A stretch of DNA of 64,000 nt from Alcanivorax sp. (GCF_019431375.1 NZ_CP080267.1:1550001-1614000), one strand, 5' to 3'; positions 7,825 through 15,715 are shown, counted from the stretch's first letter. Numbers and translations: made by a program. The notes: generated from the letters alone by a model not told the origin.

Positions 7825-8289
7825 TTATACGCTACTGACGGACAGGCGCTGATGTTGACGATCCTGGCGCTGGGCCACCTGCTTCACTTCCTGGCGGGCC
7901 ACCAGCTCGCCCAGAGAAATGCCGCTGAGGAATGCCTGGATCTGATCTGACAGATCACACCACAGGTGATGCGTCAGGCAGGTATCGCCCTCCTGGCAGT
8001 CCCCATGGCCGCCACAGCGGGTGGCATCCACGGACTCGTCCACCGCCGCGATCACAGCAGCAACGTCAATATCCTCGCTGGCCCGGCTGAGCTGATAGCC
8101 CCCGCCCGGCCCGCGCACGCTGTTCACCAGGCCGTTACGGCGCAACTTGGCGAACAACTGCTCCAGATAAGAGATGGATATGCCCTGGCGATCGGAGATA
8201 TCCGCCAGCGACACGGGTCCGGTGGCCGCATGCAATGCCAGATCCAGCATCGCGGTAACCGCGTAGCGACCTTTTGTTGTCAAACGCAT
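7825..8289 (-). CDS. iscR: IscR, Rrf2-family Fe-S sensing regulator
   Basis: IscR (154 aa) is a winged-helix repressor/activator that reads cluster status through a bound [2Fe-2S] centre. The ligands C92, C98, C104 and H107 sit at the same numbers as in E. coli IscR. The N-terminus MRLTTKGRYAVTAMLD is canonical. The ATG at 8289 is preferred over an in-frame GTG two codons upstream because AAGGG lies at proper spacing. It heads a unit with iscS and probably the two H-NOX genes and presumably controls its own promoter. Confidence 0.97.
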   Translation of the reverse strand: MRLTTKGRYAVTAMLDLALHAATGPVSLADISDRQGISISYLEQLFAKLRRNGLVNSVRGPGGGYQLSRASEDIDVAAVIAAVDESVDATRCGGHGDCQEGDTCLTHHLWCDLSDQIQAFLSGISLGELVARQEVKQVAQRQDRQHQRLSVSSV

Positions 8290-8327
8290 ATCCACACCCT
8301 TATTGCGTGTATTTGACGTGAAGCGTA

Positions 8328-8354
8328 GTAATCCTGAGCAATTTGGTCAAGTAT
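8328..8354 (-). promoter_or_regulatory. Probable iscR promoter with IscR-type box
   Basis: Read on the minus strand, ATACTTGACCAAATTGCTCA spans a -35 element TTGACC (8345-8350) and resembles the type 1 IscR site, which begins ATAxYYGAC. A weak -10 (TACGCT) lies 17 bp downstream, and the iscR ATG follows about 40 bp later. The arrangement fits IscR autoregulation. The match is by eye. Confidence 0.5.
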
Positions 8355-8504
8355 TAACAGCACACAATTAAGAATCATTTTCATTTGAGTTGCAACTATG
8401 GCAGATATCCCCCTTCCCTGCCAACAACTGATCAAACATTGCCCACCCACGCACCCAGTGCTTGACACCCACCCCTCCCTCGCGGAAAATTCGCGACCTC
8501 AAAT

Positions 8505-8581
8505 GGCAAGGTAGCTCAGCTGGTTAGAGCACAGCACTCATAATGCTGGGGTCGGCGGTTCAAGTCCGCCCCTTGCTACCA
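8505..8581 (+). tRNA. tRNA-Met (CAT), elongator type
   Basis: The 77-nt sequence folds as a cloverleaf. The acceptor stem is GGCAAGG with CCTTGCT, the D-arm GCTC..GAGC, the anticodon stem CAGCA/TGCTG around loop CTCATAA, and the T-arm GGCGG-TTCAAGT-CCGCC. The 3' CCA is encoded. The anticodon stem-loop resembles the E. coli elongator Met tRNA rather than tRNA-Ile2, although both have CAT. The first acceptor pair is G-U. An AT-rich accessory block begins directly after it. Confidence 0.93.
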
Positions 8582-8587
8582 AACAAG

Positions 8588-8623
8588 AAAAAAGGGTTAG
8601 AGAGCGATCTCTAACCCTTTTTT
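8588..8623 (+). terminator. Intrinsic terminator of tRNA-Met
   Basis: A perfect 16-bp stem (AAAAAAGGGTTAGAGA and its reverse complement) with a GCGA tetraloop ends in a run of T. The A and T tracts make it usable in both directions, so it may also terminate the - strand gene at 8666-9238. Confidence 0.92.
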
Positions 8624-8665
8624 TGTGGTTGCCTACAAGTTGACCACCGCCTTAGATAGACCAGC

Positions 8666-9238
8666 CTATGCTTGATTCTGCTGGGCAGACTCTTCCTGCG
8701 CTTTTTCTTTGGCTTCTGCAGCCTCTTTTTCTAATCGCAGCAAGTGGTCACGTCTATTCTGGTAGTTAAATATCTCTGTAGGTACCGCATGAATAACGAT
8801 TGGCCCTTTCCTAAAATGGCGAACCTTGCAGTTAAACTCGCAATTTAACACCAGCTCAGAGCGATGATCGTCTACCGATCTAGCGATTGAATCAGCTTTA
8901 CCTTCCGGAATATCGCCCGAAATGTGCATCTGTGTGAAATCACCTGATTTGAGATCAACGGTGCGATTAAAGGGTAGCAAGACTCTGGCCCAATGGTTGA
9001 CGTAGTAGAGCTCCATGTCTTTTAGAGTTACTTTAAATGGAGAAAAATTGATTATCTGAAGCGAGACTTCACACGTAGGATGCTCATGCAACCCCACCCG
9101 TGTTGATGAAGAAACAGGAACAGGCTGAATTCTTATTAAATTGGCAAGCCTCTCATCATTGAAGTACCAAGCAATAAACCAGCCTGGCAGCTTGCCAAAT
9201 ATTCGCCAAAGGATCGAGCCCGCAAGATTATAGTCCAT
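8666..9238 (-). CDS. Hypothetical protein, N-terminal hydrophobic segment and charged coiled tail
   Basis: I do not recognise this 190-aa protein. The N-terminus (about residues 5-26, ILWRIFGKLPGWFIAWYF) is hydrophobic and could be membrane-associated. Residues 40-155 look like an all-beta domain, and the tail (about 165-190) is a Lys/Glu/Ala-rich helix likely to form a coiled coil. Its base composition is more AT-rich than the flanking core genes. It is the first gene after tRNA-Met, so horizontal acquisition is plausible. Confidence 0.65.
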   Translation of the reverse strand: MDYNLAGSILWRIFGKLPGWFIAWYFNDERLANLIRIQPVPVSSSTRVGLHEHPTCEVSLQIINFSPFKVTLKDMELYYVNHWARVLLPFNRTVDLKSGDFTQMHISGDIPEGKADSIARSVDDHRSELVLNCEFNCKVRHFRKGPIVIHAVPTEIFNYQNRRDHLLRLEKEAAEAKEKAQEESAQQNQA

Positions 9239-9559
9239 ACCCCCAAGTCCTCTCTTTGATTTATTTCAATATTAGAGCAAAAAAGTAACGAGCGTCATCA
9301 CTGGCGAAAAAAGCTTCAAGACAACGACACTCGAAGAAACAGAAAATGGTTGGCAATGGATGCAACTCAACATATCAAATTTTATTATTTGGTCATATTC
9401 CAAACAAAAAAACCGGCGAATATACTCACAGCAAAGGCAACACCGCACCCCCAAAAAATTCGGCTAACCAAGGCAATTCTATCTTCATATTTTTTCTTTC
9501 TATCTCCAAAATGACAGGCTTCTGCCATCAAATTCAACAGGCTTCTGCCATGAAGTTCA
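9239..9559. other. AT-rich intergenic DNA, no supported gene
   Basis: No open frame here has a convincing start, length or family motif. A 15-bp direct repeat, ACAGGCTTCTGCCAT, occurs at 9514-9528 and 9537-9551, next to the end of the IS5-family relic. It may be a scar of insertion or excision. Confidence 0.5.
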
Positions 9560-10075
9560 TTTTTTCGCCTGATTTGACGGAAAGGGCAGCAAGAAATTCA
9601 ACAAGCCGGTTGGTATTTTCGCCAGACCCCGGTAGCGAACGTAACCGAACATGCCTTTGATCCCTCGGAAGGGATGTTCCAGCACGTACGCTGGCTAATG
9701 ATACCTTCGACATCGTGGAACCAGGACGCTCAGCGATAAAGCGATCATCATCCCGCGTCTCCCCAGACACGTTTTTGGCAAAAGCTGGTCTGATGCCGTC
9801 AGGTCATCGCTTTGTTTTCGACGCCAATATATTTCATGCCAAAGTGCGATGATGGCAAATCTCCGGATCACGAGCCTTACCTTTGTTCTTCGTCGAGCTG
9901 GGCATTTCGATAATCGTCGCACAACGATGCTGCCTTCCCGAACCCTGAGGCCAGTCGTGCCAACCGCCAGCTTCTTGCCAAGATGTGCTGCTCCAGCAGG
10001 TGCCGGAAGTTCAGGATCTCATCAGGATACAAGAGCCGAATCCCTGCGAAACGGCGCATAGACTCGATCTCATGC
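9560..10075 (-). pseudogene. Degenerate IS5-family transposase (frameshifted remnant)
   Basis: Fragments in different minus-strand frames match the IS5 transposase in order. They are HEIESMRRFAG, then LNFRHLLEQHILAR, then ATIIEMPSSTKNKGKARDPE, then FGMKYIGV (new frame), then DDRFIAERPG, then LEHPFRGIKGMFGYVRYRGLAK (about 9600-9660). At least two frameshifts and internal deletions separate them. The N-terminal third is missing, and the remnant abuts another pseudogene at about 10075. No intact IS ends are visible, so it is immobile unless complemented. Confidence 0.85.
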
Positions 10076-10563
10076 TGAATATGTAGAATATATAATAACA
10101 ACCATGACCAGCAGCATCATAAAAACAGAAATATTCATAGCCGTTTTATCACGCATAGGTGCACGAATAATAACATCGCTGCTCATATATTCTTTAACAT
10201 CAGAGAAAACGATCCAAAAACAGCAACCCTAACTGGCCCGGTAATAAAAATAGAGACGCCTTGATCAGAAAAGCTCAAATCAAAATCCAAGTCATGATTT
10301 TCAACCAGCCTCAAGTCCAGCCTTTTAATTGCGCGCCAATCTTCATTATCTTCGTTAACAACGTCATCAATTCATACGGAAATATTAGTTTCATACGAAA
10401 AAGAATCCCCGCGGTAAACCTTAAAAATTAAGGAACCTTCTCCACTCCTATTTTCGATCAAATCTGAAATTTTCCTTAATCTTCCTTCGTCAAGAAGAAA
10501 GCCCCCAGAAAAAACATGCTCGACGTAAGCCCCCACAGAACCTCCACTAATTATTCCAAACAA
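10070..10563 (-). pseudogene. Broken gene for a small protein with C-terminal membrane segment
   Basis: The reading frame runs from a TTG near 10563 (FGIISGGSVGAYVEH...) to an in-frame TGA at 10372-10374, then stays open for about 62 codons (DDVVNEDNEDWRAIKRLDL...). A frameshift near 10205-10220 joins it to FSDVKEYMSSDVIIRAP and a hydrophobic helix (NISVFMMLLVMVVIIYS). The three pieces read as one protein of about 160 aa. Its end is cut by the IS5-family remnant. I recognise no function; the fold could be an immunity-like small membrane protein. Confidence 0.55.
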
Positions 10564-10678
10564 CCAAACCTTAATTTTGCCTATGAAGCAACCAGCCAGT
10601 CAATTTTCATAATCATAAGAACGTAAGCGATTGACAACCTTAATAAACATCAACTGCAGACAATCATCGGAAGGAAAA

Positions 10679-10803
10679 TTGGGGTCAGATCTAACCTCGC
10701 CCCCAAATAAGCAACCCGCATCCACAAAACTGTGTGTCGCCAGCCAATCAGTTAAACCGATACTCCCAAGAATCTGGAGTCAGGTCTTACCCAGTGTCCC
10801 AAA
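10679..10803. repeat. Two REP-like GGGGTCAG units
   Basis: TTGGGGTCAGATCTAACC... with CCCCCAA (10679-10706) and CTGGAGTCAGGTCTTACCC with TCCCAA (about 10774-10803) share the plan GGRGTCAGRTCT-ACC-CCCAA. This differs from the GTAGGAGC-type REP units elsewhere. Similar short palindromes accompany Y1/RAYT-type transposase genes in other genomes. Both lie between the pseudogene and hipA. Confidence 0.5.
10748..10766. repeat. 19-bp direct repeat, left copy (candidate attachment-site duplicate)
   Basis: TCAGTTAAACCGATACTCC here is repeated exactly at 13208-13226, where it is the 3' end of an outer membrane protein gene. The two copies bracket hipBA and a small gene (about 2.4 kb). Bases outside the 19 bp do not match. 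Duplication of a gene's 3' end is typical of site-specific integration, but no integrase gene lies between the copies. Confidence 0.6.
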
Positions 10804-10844
10804 GCTACGGCAAGGGACTCCCATAAATTACCTATTTCCCAAGC

Positions 10845-12083
10845 CTAGACCTTGATCACTCGAGATACCTTCTCAATATCCTCATCAGCAACCCCCACAG
10901 CTGTGGCGAACTCTCTCCACAGCTCAACAGCACCAATCACCTCTCGCACCGCCTTCTCCACCTTGCTGCGAGGTAATTTAAAAATTCGCCCCTCTCTCAG
11001 CGCCTCGGTAGGCGTAGGCGGGTAGGCCTGATACTGGTAGCTGGCGGCGTGGTGTATGTTGGTGGTCAGGCTTGGCACCAGATCATAGGCCGGCGCCAGG
11101 TGATAGCCTTGCTCGCTGTGCATCAGGCTGAAGTTGCGCTCGTGATCATCGGTATTGTTGATGGCCCGGTTGAAGAGCATGAGCTTGAGCAGCTGTATCA
11201 GGTCCTCTTCCACCTGGCAGGAATATTTCTTTATCAGGTCGCTGACATGGTCGTAACGGAACGCCTGGCCCAGGTCCATCTGCGAGGCAGGTTCCTTGAG
11301 AAGGCCATTGACGGTAATCAGGTGCTTTCTCGCCGGGCCATCAATGTCAAAACGGTCCAGCAACAACACTTCACGGCCGTTGATCCCTTCAATGATCTTG
11401 CCGTCATGCATCCGGATGCCCGCTGCACGGGCCATCTTCAAGCAGGCAAGCTCTACCCGGGCATTGTTATAGCTGTCATGGGTGATGCGATTGAATTTGG
11501 CCAGGTACTGCCCCCCGTCATCAAACAACAGGGCTTTCGGGCGGGCGCCGCCCACGCCGGTACCCGCATTGGCCAGGTAAAGCAGGCTCATTTCATCAAG
11601 ATCGACACCACCCAGATCTATCTGATCAATCTGCTGGGCCGCCTGCTCCGCAGCACCCAGCTGCTCAATGGCGTAGCCCGAATCAAAGTGCGGTGCCTCG
11701 CCCTGTCTAACCAGTGATATGGCGCCAATGCGGCTGCTACCCAGCATCGCCAGCGTATCGATGACGCTGTAGGCATTGAGCTTTTCCTTGTCTCTGAAAA
11801 GCGCCAGCTGCACCAGAATCTTGCGGCCCCAGTTATCCGGCAGGTAGTCGTCCAGAAAGGCAGGGCTTGCCCCTCTGTGGCATTCGAATTCAACGGGGAG
11901 ACTTTGCAGGGGAAGCTGAACCGGGTCGATGGGGAACGCCGAGGCCTCGCCCAGATAGTCAGGCCGGTACCTGAAACCCACCCGGGTCAGGAAACCCGAT
12001 TCCTCCACCAGCACCACGTCAGCGGCATGGACGATGCCGGTCTGCCGGGTATTCAGGTACAGGTCATAGCGCTGCCTAATCAT
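10845..12083 (-). CDS. hipA: HipA-type serine/threonine kinase toxin
   Basis: This 412-aa HipA-family toxin phosphorylates a translation component (glutamyl-tRNA synthetase in E. coli) and promotes growth arrest. Residues 174-183 (GTGVGGARPK) form the Gly-rich nucleotide/autoregulatory loop. The kinase motif NNTDDHERNFS puts the catalytic residues near D312, H314 and N317, and YDLVPS (333-338) supplies the metal-binding aspartate. It overlaps hipB by 8 bp, so the antitoxin is made first. All key residues appear intact, so it is probably functional. Confidence 0.93.
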   Translation of the reverse strand: MIRQRYDLYLNTRQTGIVHAADVVLVEESGFLTRVGFRYRPDYLGEASAFPIDPVQLPLQSLPVEFECHRGASPAFLDDYLPDNWGRKILVQLALFRDKEKLNAYSVIDTLAMLGSSRIGAISLVRQGEAPHFDSGYAIEQLGAAEQAAQQIDQIDLGGVDLDEMSLLYLANAGTGVGGARPKALLFDDGGQYLAKFNRITHDSYNNARVELACLKMARAAGIRMHDGKIIEGINGREVLLLDRFDIDGPARKHLITVNGLLKEPASQMDLGQAFRYDHVSDLIKKYSCQVEEDLIQLLKLMLFNRAINNTDDHERNFSLMHSEQGYHLAPAYDLVPSLTTNIHHAASYQYQAYPPTPTEALREGRIFKLPRSKVEKAVREVIGAVELWREFATAVGVADEDIEKVSRVIKV

Positions 12084-12321
12084 CGAACAGACTCTGCTTT
12101 GGCTTCAGCAAGGTATGGAAAGGCGCATCCAGGCCCAGCAACGTTGCCGCCTGGAAGTATTTGCCCAGAGACACACTGAGATCTCCCTTCTCCATCCGCT
12201 GCAGCGTGGCCCTGCTCACACCAATGCGCAGGGCAAAGTCCTCCAGGGTGTCATCGGGATATGACTTGCGGCGCGCCAGGCGGAGGTTCTGGCCTATCTG
12301 GGGAATGGTTTCCATGGACAT
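12076..12321 (-). CDS. hipB: HipB-type HTH antitoxin
   Basis: This 81-aa XRE-family protein has a helix-turn-helix at about residues 27-48 (EDFALRIGVSRATLQRMEKGD). HipB dimers bind HipA and repress the operon. The C-terminal tail LLKPKQSLFDD is short and probably flexible, as expected for a degradable antitoxin. The ATG at 12321 is used; an internal ATG at 12315 is an alternative. Two palindromic operators lie immediately upstream. Confidence 0.92.
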   Translation of the reverse strand: MSMETIPQIGQNLRLARRKSYPDDTLEDFALRIGVSRATLQRMEKGDLSVSLGKYFQAATLLGLDAPFHTLLKPKQSLFDD

Positions 12322-12325
12322 ATAA

Positions 12326-12383
12326 TTACTTATATATGAGTAACTATCAACATAAATACATAAATTTACTCATATATGAGTAA
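12326..12383. promoter_or_regulatory. Twin HipB operators
   Basis: TTACTCATATATGAGTAA (12366-12383) is a perfect 18-bp palindrome. TTACTTATATATGAGTAA (12326-12343) is the same with one mismatch. Their centres are 40 bp apart, close to four helical turns, so bound dimers would lie on one face of the DNA. The position next to the hipB start codon fits autorepression. Confidence 0.85.
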
Positions 12384-12760
12384 TAGCATGACTTTCCTCC
12401 AGCCTTACTCCGCCCCATGGACCCAAACATGACTTTACCTTATCAGCCGATACCCTAGCGCCAACGATGAAGCCAATCGTTAAGGAAGTCCGCAGCTTTC
12501 CATGCATATCCCCATGATTATCACTCATAGCTCTACTATCGCCTGACTTGGAGCTACTAGCAGACAATCCAGTCAATGAACCCGAGATTTAACCCAGCCA
12601 AGGAGACCACCTCTAAAGGGCAACATCACGACTGATCAAATAAAGATCAATTACTTATTGATCTAATAGATTTATTTTAATAGCATTTAGAAATAAGAGA
12701 TAAGTTACTCAAGAATTACAACATGAGTAAGGCAAGGAGACTTAGGGAGGTTACTGATGC
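12384..12760. other. AT-rich intergenic DNA upstream of hipBA
   Basis: A minus-strand open frame of 68 codons ends at 12370, inside the operator region (it includes LTIGFIVGARVSADKVKSCL). It has no recognised family, and I cannot tell whether it is a gene relic. The rest is AT-rich with no gene, RNA or repeat that I can support. A clear ribosome-binding site, AGGGAGG, at 12744-12750 serves the next gene. Confidence 0.4.
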
Positions 12761-13078
12761 ATGAAACGCAACCAAAGAGATCCAGATATGAAACCTCACT
12801 TGATTCAAGCAACACCTCGGATAAAGCCTACGGGGACAAGTGAATTCCCCGAAAATCAGTTCTGCCGAAAGAATGCAAAGCCCGTTTGGCGACTCAAGCT
12901 TGTCATCTTGGTACTCACAATTGCCCTTCCCTCCTCATTCTTGGCGTTGCCGCACCCAGCACCATCCCCAAAAGACAAAAATTGCCTACCAGTTACTTCT
13001 CAATCGCTGTCTGGAAATGTACTCATTGAATACGATGATGGGTCAGTCAAGGCTAGAGCCACTCTGGACTGGCGCTAG
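12761..13078 (+). CDS. Hypothetical small exported or membrane-anchored protein
   Basis: I do not recognise this 105-aa protein. It has a polar N-terminal region, a hydrophobic helix at about residues 46-63 (KLVILVLTIALPSSFLAL), a proline-rich linker, and a C-terminal part with one cysteine (KDKNCLPV) ending KARATLDWR. AGGGAGG lies about 10 bases before the ATG, which supports translation. It is within the segment bracketed by the 19-bp repeats. An overlapping frame from 12840 has no such support. Confidence 0.4.
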   Translation: MKRNQRDPDMKPHLIQATPRIKPTGTSEFPENQFCRKNAKPVWRLKLVILVLTIALPSSFLALPHPAPSPKDKNCLPVTSQSLSGNVLIEYDDGSVKARATLDWR

Positions 13079-13207
13079 TGAACGAGACTTAAGCCATGAC
13101 TATGACTCCTATTAGCGAGTCCTCATTAGGTACCAGATTTAAAAGGGAACTTGACAAAACGTCAGCCTCATCTTTTCTCATTTTAGGGAGGAAAGCCGTT
13201 CCCGCTT

Positions 13208-13226
13208 TCAGTTAAACCGATACTCC
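13208..13226. repeat. 19-bp direct repeat, right copy (3' end of OMP gene)
   Basis: This copy of TCAGTTAAACCGATACTCC encodes, on the minus strand, the last residues and stop codon (EYRFN, TGA) of the outer membrane protein gene. See the left copy at 10748-10766. Confidence 0.6.
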
Positions 13227-13732
13227 AGCCCCAGCGTATACGCCTCCACATCCACATCATCCAGTGAATAGCGGTCCACGCTGCCGCGGAATTTCAGGTT
13301 GTCGAGGCCGTAGGTGAAGCCGGCACCCCAGAAGCCGTCGGTGCCGTCTTCGTCGCTGCCGTGATCGAATTCGGCGTCCCAGCGCAGGGCACCGGCGCGC
13401 AGGAACAGGTCGGTGCCGGTGGCGATGCGGGCCTTGCCGATGGCGACGGCTTCGATGCCGGAGATGTCGACTTCGTTGTCATCGCCGTAGTCACCCAGCC
13501 AAACAGCACCGCCTTCCACGCCGACGGAGAAGGTATCGCGGGCGATGGGGAAGCTGATGCCGCCCAACAACGAGAAGGTGTAATCGGTGGTATCCACTTC
13601 GGAGGGAATATCCCGGTCATCCAGGTCGGTCCAGCCGCCTTTGAGGACGCCATAGACGCTGTGAGAGGCAAAAACAGAAGAAGAAAAAGCGATGGCGCCG
13701 AAAGTTGCGCCGGCAAGCAAAAGGGTTTTCAT
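13208..13732 (-). CDS. Small outer membrane beta-barrel protein
   Basis: The 174-aa product has a Sec signal peptide (about 1-22, ending VFASH) followed by alternating beta strands rich in Gly, Asp and aromatic residues (for example YTFSLLGGISF and KARIATGTDLFLRAGALRW). It ends in YRFN, close to the aromatic C-terminal signature of outer membrane barrels. It resembles OmpA/OmpW-like eight-stranded barrels of unknown role. Asp-rich loops (YGDDNEVD, HGSDEDGTDG) suggest cation binding or surface charge. Its 3' end doubles as the right copy of the 19-bp repeat. Confidence 0.8.
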   Translation of the reverse strand: MKTLLLAGATFGAIAFSSSVFASHSVYGVLKGGWTDLDDRDIPSEVDTTDYTFSLLGGISFPIARDTFSVGVEGGAVWLGDYGDDNEVDISGIEAVAIGKARIATGTDLFLRAGALRWDAEFDHGSDEDGTDGFWGAGFTYGLDNLKFRGSVDRYSLDDVDVEAYTLGLEYRFN

Positions 13733-13895
13733 GTGTCGCTCCCTGCGATCAAAAATGATTCAGGTTCGACTTTAGCACGGACCAAGAGGAATGCCAGAAG
13801 GGCAAATGCCACTGCAGGCGCAGGGTATTCGCCGGTGAAGGTTTACTGCTCTCCGGTTGCAGACACCGGGGTATGCCGCAAGATCGACAATGCTC

Positions 13896-14108
13896 TCAGG
13901 GACGGATCACGAAGTAATAGTCGCCGCTGAGTTTCAGGCGCATGCAGCCGTGATCGTCGGGAAGATCATTTTCCCACTCCACGTCCTGGACCCCCAGGTC
14001 GAAGGCGGCGGTGTTGCGGGCGATGGCTTTGAGGCGCTCCACGTCGTTGGATTCGGTGATCAACACCGGGGGGATGGCAGCAGCGCTCTTTTCGCGAAAC
14101 AGTCTCAT
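13896..14108 (-). CDS. Hypothetical small cytoplasmic protein
   Basis: This 70-aa protein starts MRLFREKSAAAIPPVLI and ends KLSGDYYFVIRP. It has no signal peptide or membrane segment, and I recognise no family. GGAGAGAG lies upstream of the ATG. The C-terminal segment looks like beta strands, so a small alpha/beta domain is likely. It stands alone between the OMP gene and a terminator. Confidence 0.55.
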   Translation of the reverse strand: MRLFREKSAAAIPPVLITESNDVERLKAIARNTAAFDLGVQDVEWENDLPDDHGCMRLKLSGDYYFVIRP

Positions 14109-14330
14109 CGTCTCTCTCCTCGCTGTGTCAAAGCAGCTACATCAAGGCCCATGGCGACCCTGCTTTGAGGTGACGACCGTCCACCCTTTTCTCGGGGTGT
14201 ATCGGTATTTTTTATTTGTACATTTTACGTTTGCTTTACCTTGTTACCGGAAGCCGTTACCGGGTGCAATAACCCTGTTTGCTCATATTCAAGAAAATGC
14301 GAAGTCGGTCAAGCGCCTGATTTCACAGTA

Positions 14331-14357
14331 AAAAAGCCTGCACATGGCAGGCTTTTT
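14331..14357 (-). terminator. Intrinsic terminator, bidirectional
   Basis: AAAAAGCCTG and CAGGCTTTTT form a 10-bp stem with a 7-base loop and flanking A/T tracts. It sits downstream of the - strand LemA/TPM operon (last stop 14391), so it most likely ends that transcript. Confidence 0.8.
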
Positions 14358-14390
14358 ATCAAGAAAATGAAGGGGTTAACCATTCGTCGG

Positions 14391-15002
14391 TCAGAGCATG
14401 ATCAGGTGATTGGGTAGCTCATTTTTTTGTTCCGTGGCAGGTACGTGAGTAGCCAGCTTGTCGCCGCAGGCGGCCACGCATTCCTGGAAGCCTTCTGCCA
14501 CCCGGCCGGCTTTCACCCGGGCGATGAAGGCATCCACGATGGTCTGCCACTCGCTGTCGTCCACATGGCGGGCAATGCCCTGGTCCGCCAGGATTTCCAC
14601 GTAATGTTCCGCCTCGCTGACGAAGATCAGCAGGCCGGTGCCGCCACGGGTGCGGTGCAGGCCCTGCTCCAGAAACGCCTGCCGGGCCAGGCCGGCGGCG
14701 CGCATCCGTTGCAGGCGACGCGGTACTACCCGGAACTGCATCGGCTTGAGCCGGAACAGTACCGCCAGAACCAGCAGCACGCCCCATTGCAGCAGCAGGG
14801 CTTCAAAGGGAGTCAGCCAGACCGGCAGGAACAGCAGGGCTACCGGCACCAGCAGGGAGAGTAGTGCCGCCCACAACAAGGTCACGTAGCGGTAATCATC
14901 TGCCTGGCGGGCCAGTACTGTGACCAGCTCCGCGTCGGTGCGTTTTTCCTGTTCACCGATGGTCCGGGAAAGGGTTTCCTGTGCGTTTTTATCCAGCAAC
15001 AT
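14391..15002 (-). CDS. TPM-domain membrane protein
   Basis: This 203-aa protein has an N-terminal cytoplasmic helix, two hydrophobic segments (about 42-62 and 66-84) and a C-terminal TPM-type domain (GTGLLIFVSEAEHYVEILADQGIARHV). Such proteins accompany YgcG/LemA operons and have no firmly assigned activity. The ATG at 15002 is part of TAATG shared with the upstream gene's stop, with AGGAGG at good spacing. Confidence 0.85.
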   Translation of the reverse strand: MLLDKNAQETLSRTIGEQEKRTDAELVTVLARQADDYRYVTLLWAALLSLLVPVALLFLPVWLTPFEALLLQWGVLLVLAVLFRLKPMQFRVVPRRLQRMRAAGLARQAFLEQGLHRTRGGTGLLIFVSEAEHYVEILADQGIARHVDDSEWQTIVDAFIARVKAGRVAEGFQECVAACGDKLATHVPATEQKNELPNHLIML

Positions 15003-15715
15003 TACCAACCTCCTGAGGCGCCGCCGCCTCCGAATCCACCACCGCCGCCGCCGAAGCCGCCGCCACCGAAACCACCACCGCCGCCAAAACCGCCCATGGG
15101 CACCGGCAGGAACATGCCGCCACGACGGCCACCCCGGCCGCCACCGCCCCCGAAGGACAGCAGGAAGGTGACTACCACCATGCCGATCAGGATCAGCAGG
15201 GCCTTGAGGCCACTGGGTTTGTCGAGGGGCTGGCGTTTGCCTTCATATTCGCCCTTGATGGCCGACTGAATGGCGGTGACACCGGCCTGGATACCGCCAT
15301 AGAACTGGCCCTGGCGGAAGGCGGGCAGGATTTCCTGCTGGATGATGACACTGGAGAGCGCATCGGTGAGTACCCCTTCCAGGCCATAACCCACTTCGAT
15401 GCGGACCTTGCGATCCTTGGGAGCCACGATCAGCAGAACACCGTTATCGGATTCCTTGCTGCCAATGCCCCAATGGCGGCCCAGTTGGTAACCGTAATCG
15501 GCGATCTCGTAACCTTGCAGATCCGGCAGGGTTACCACGACCACCTGGTTGGAGGTGTTCTGTTCCGCCGAGGCCAGTGCCTGGGTAAGGCTCTGGCGCT
15601 GGGCGGCGGTCATCAGGTTGGCGTTGTCCACCACCCGGCCGGTGAGTTCGGGAAATTCCGGCGCCGCCCACAAGGGCGACGCCAACAGCAGCACAAGGAG
15701 CGTGAATAACCGCAT
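15002..15715 (-). CDS. YgcG-type TPM-domain protein with Gly-rich tail
   Basis: The 237-aa product has a signal peptide (1-18, ending WAAP), a periplasmic TPM domain (about 20-150; segments VVDNANLMTAAQR, GVLLIVAPKDRKVRIEVGYGLEG), one transmembrane helix (about 172-190) and a C-terminal tail almost entirely of Gly, Phe and Arg that ends GGASGGW. This plan is characteristic of YgcG-like proteins. The low-complexity tail is normal for the family. It is coupled to lemA upstream and the second TPM gene downstream. Confidence 0.9.
   Translation of the reverse strand: MRLFTLLVLLLASPLWAAPEFPELTGRVVDNANLMTAAQRQSLTQALASAEQNTSNQVVVVTLPDLQGYEIADYGYQLGRHWGIGSKESDNGVLLIVAPKDRKVRIEVGYGLEGVLTDALSSVIIQQEILPAFRQGQFYGGIQAGVTAIQSAIKGEYEGKRQPLDKPSGLKALLILIGMVVVTFLLSFGGGGGRGGRRGGMFLPVPMGGFGGGGGFGGGGFGGGGGGFGGGGASGGW

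Noticed and set aside
8582..8700. Duplicate of the tRNA-Met 3' end as an attachment site
   Set aside because: I searched the downstream 5 kb by eye for a second copy of the T-arm/acceptor sequence and found none.
10070..10186. A 38-codon frame starting MSSDVIIRAP as a separate small gene with ATGA coupling
   Set aside because: Its frame continues upstream as FSDVKEYM, joining the preceding broken frame; a frameshifted pseudogene explains both better.
10372..10374. In-frame TGA as a selenocysteine codon
   Set aside because: No SECIS-like hairpin follows, and the same gene also has a frameshift.
12370..12576. A 68-codon minus-strand frame upstream of hipB as a gene
   Set aside because: No ribosome-binding site or family motif, and its end lies in the HipB operator; kept only as a note.
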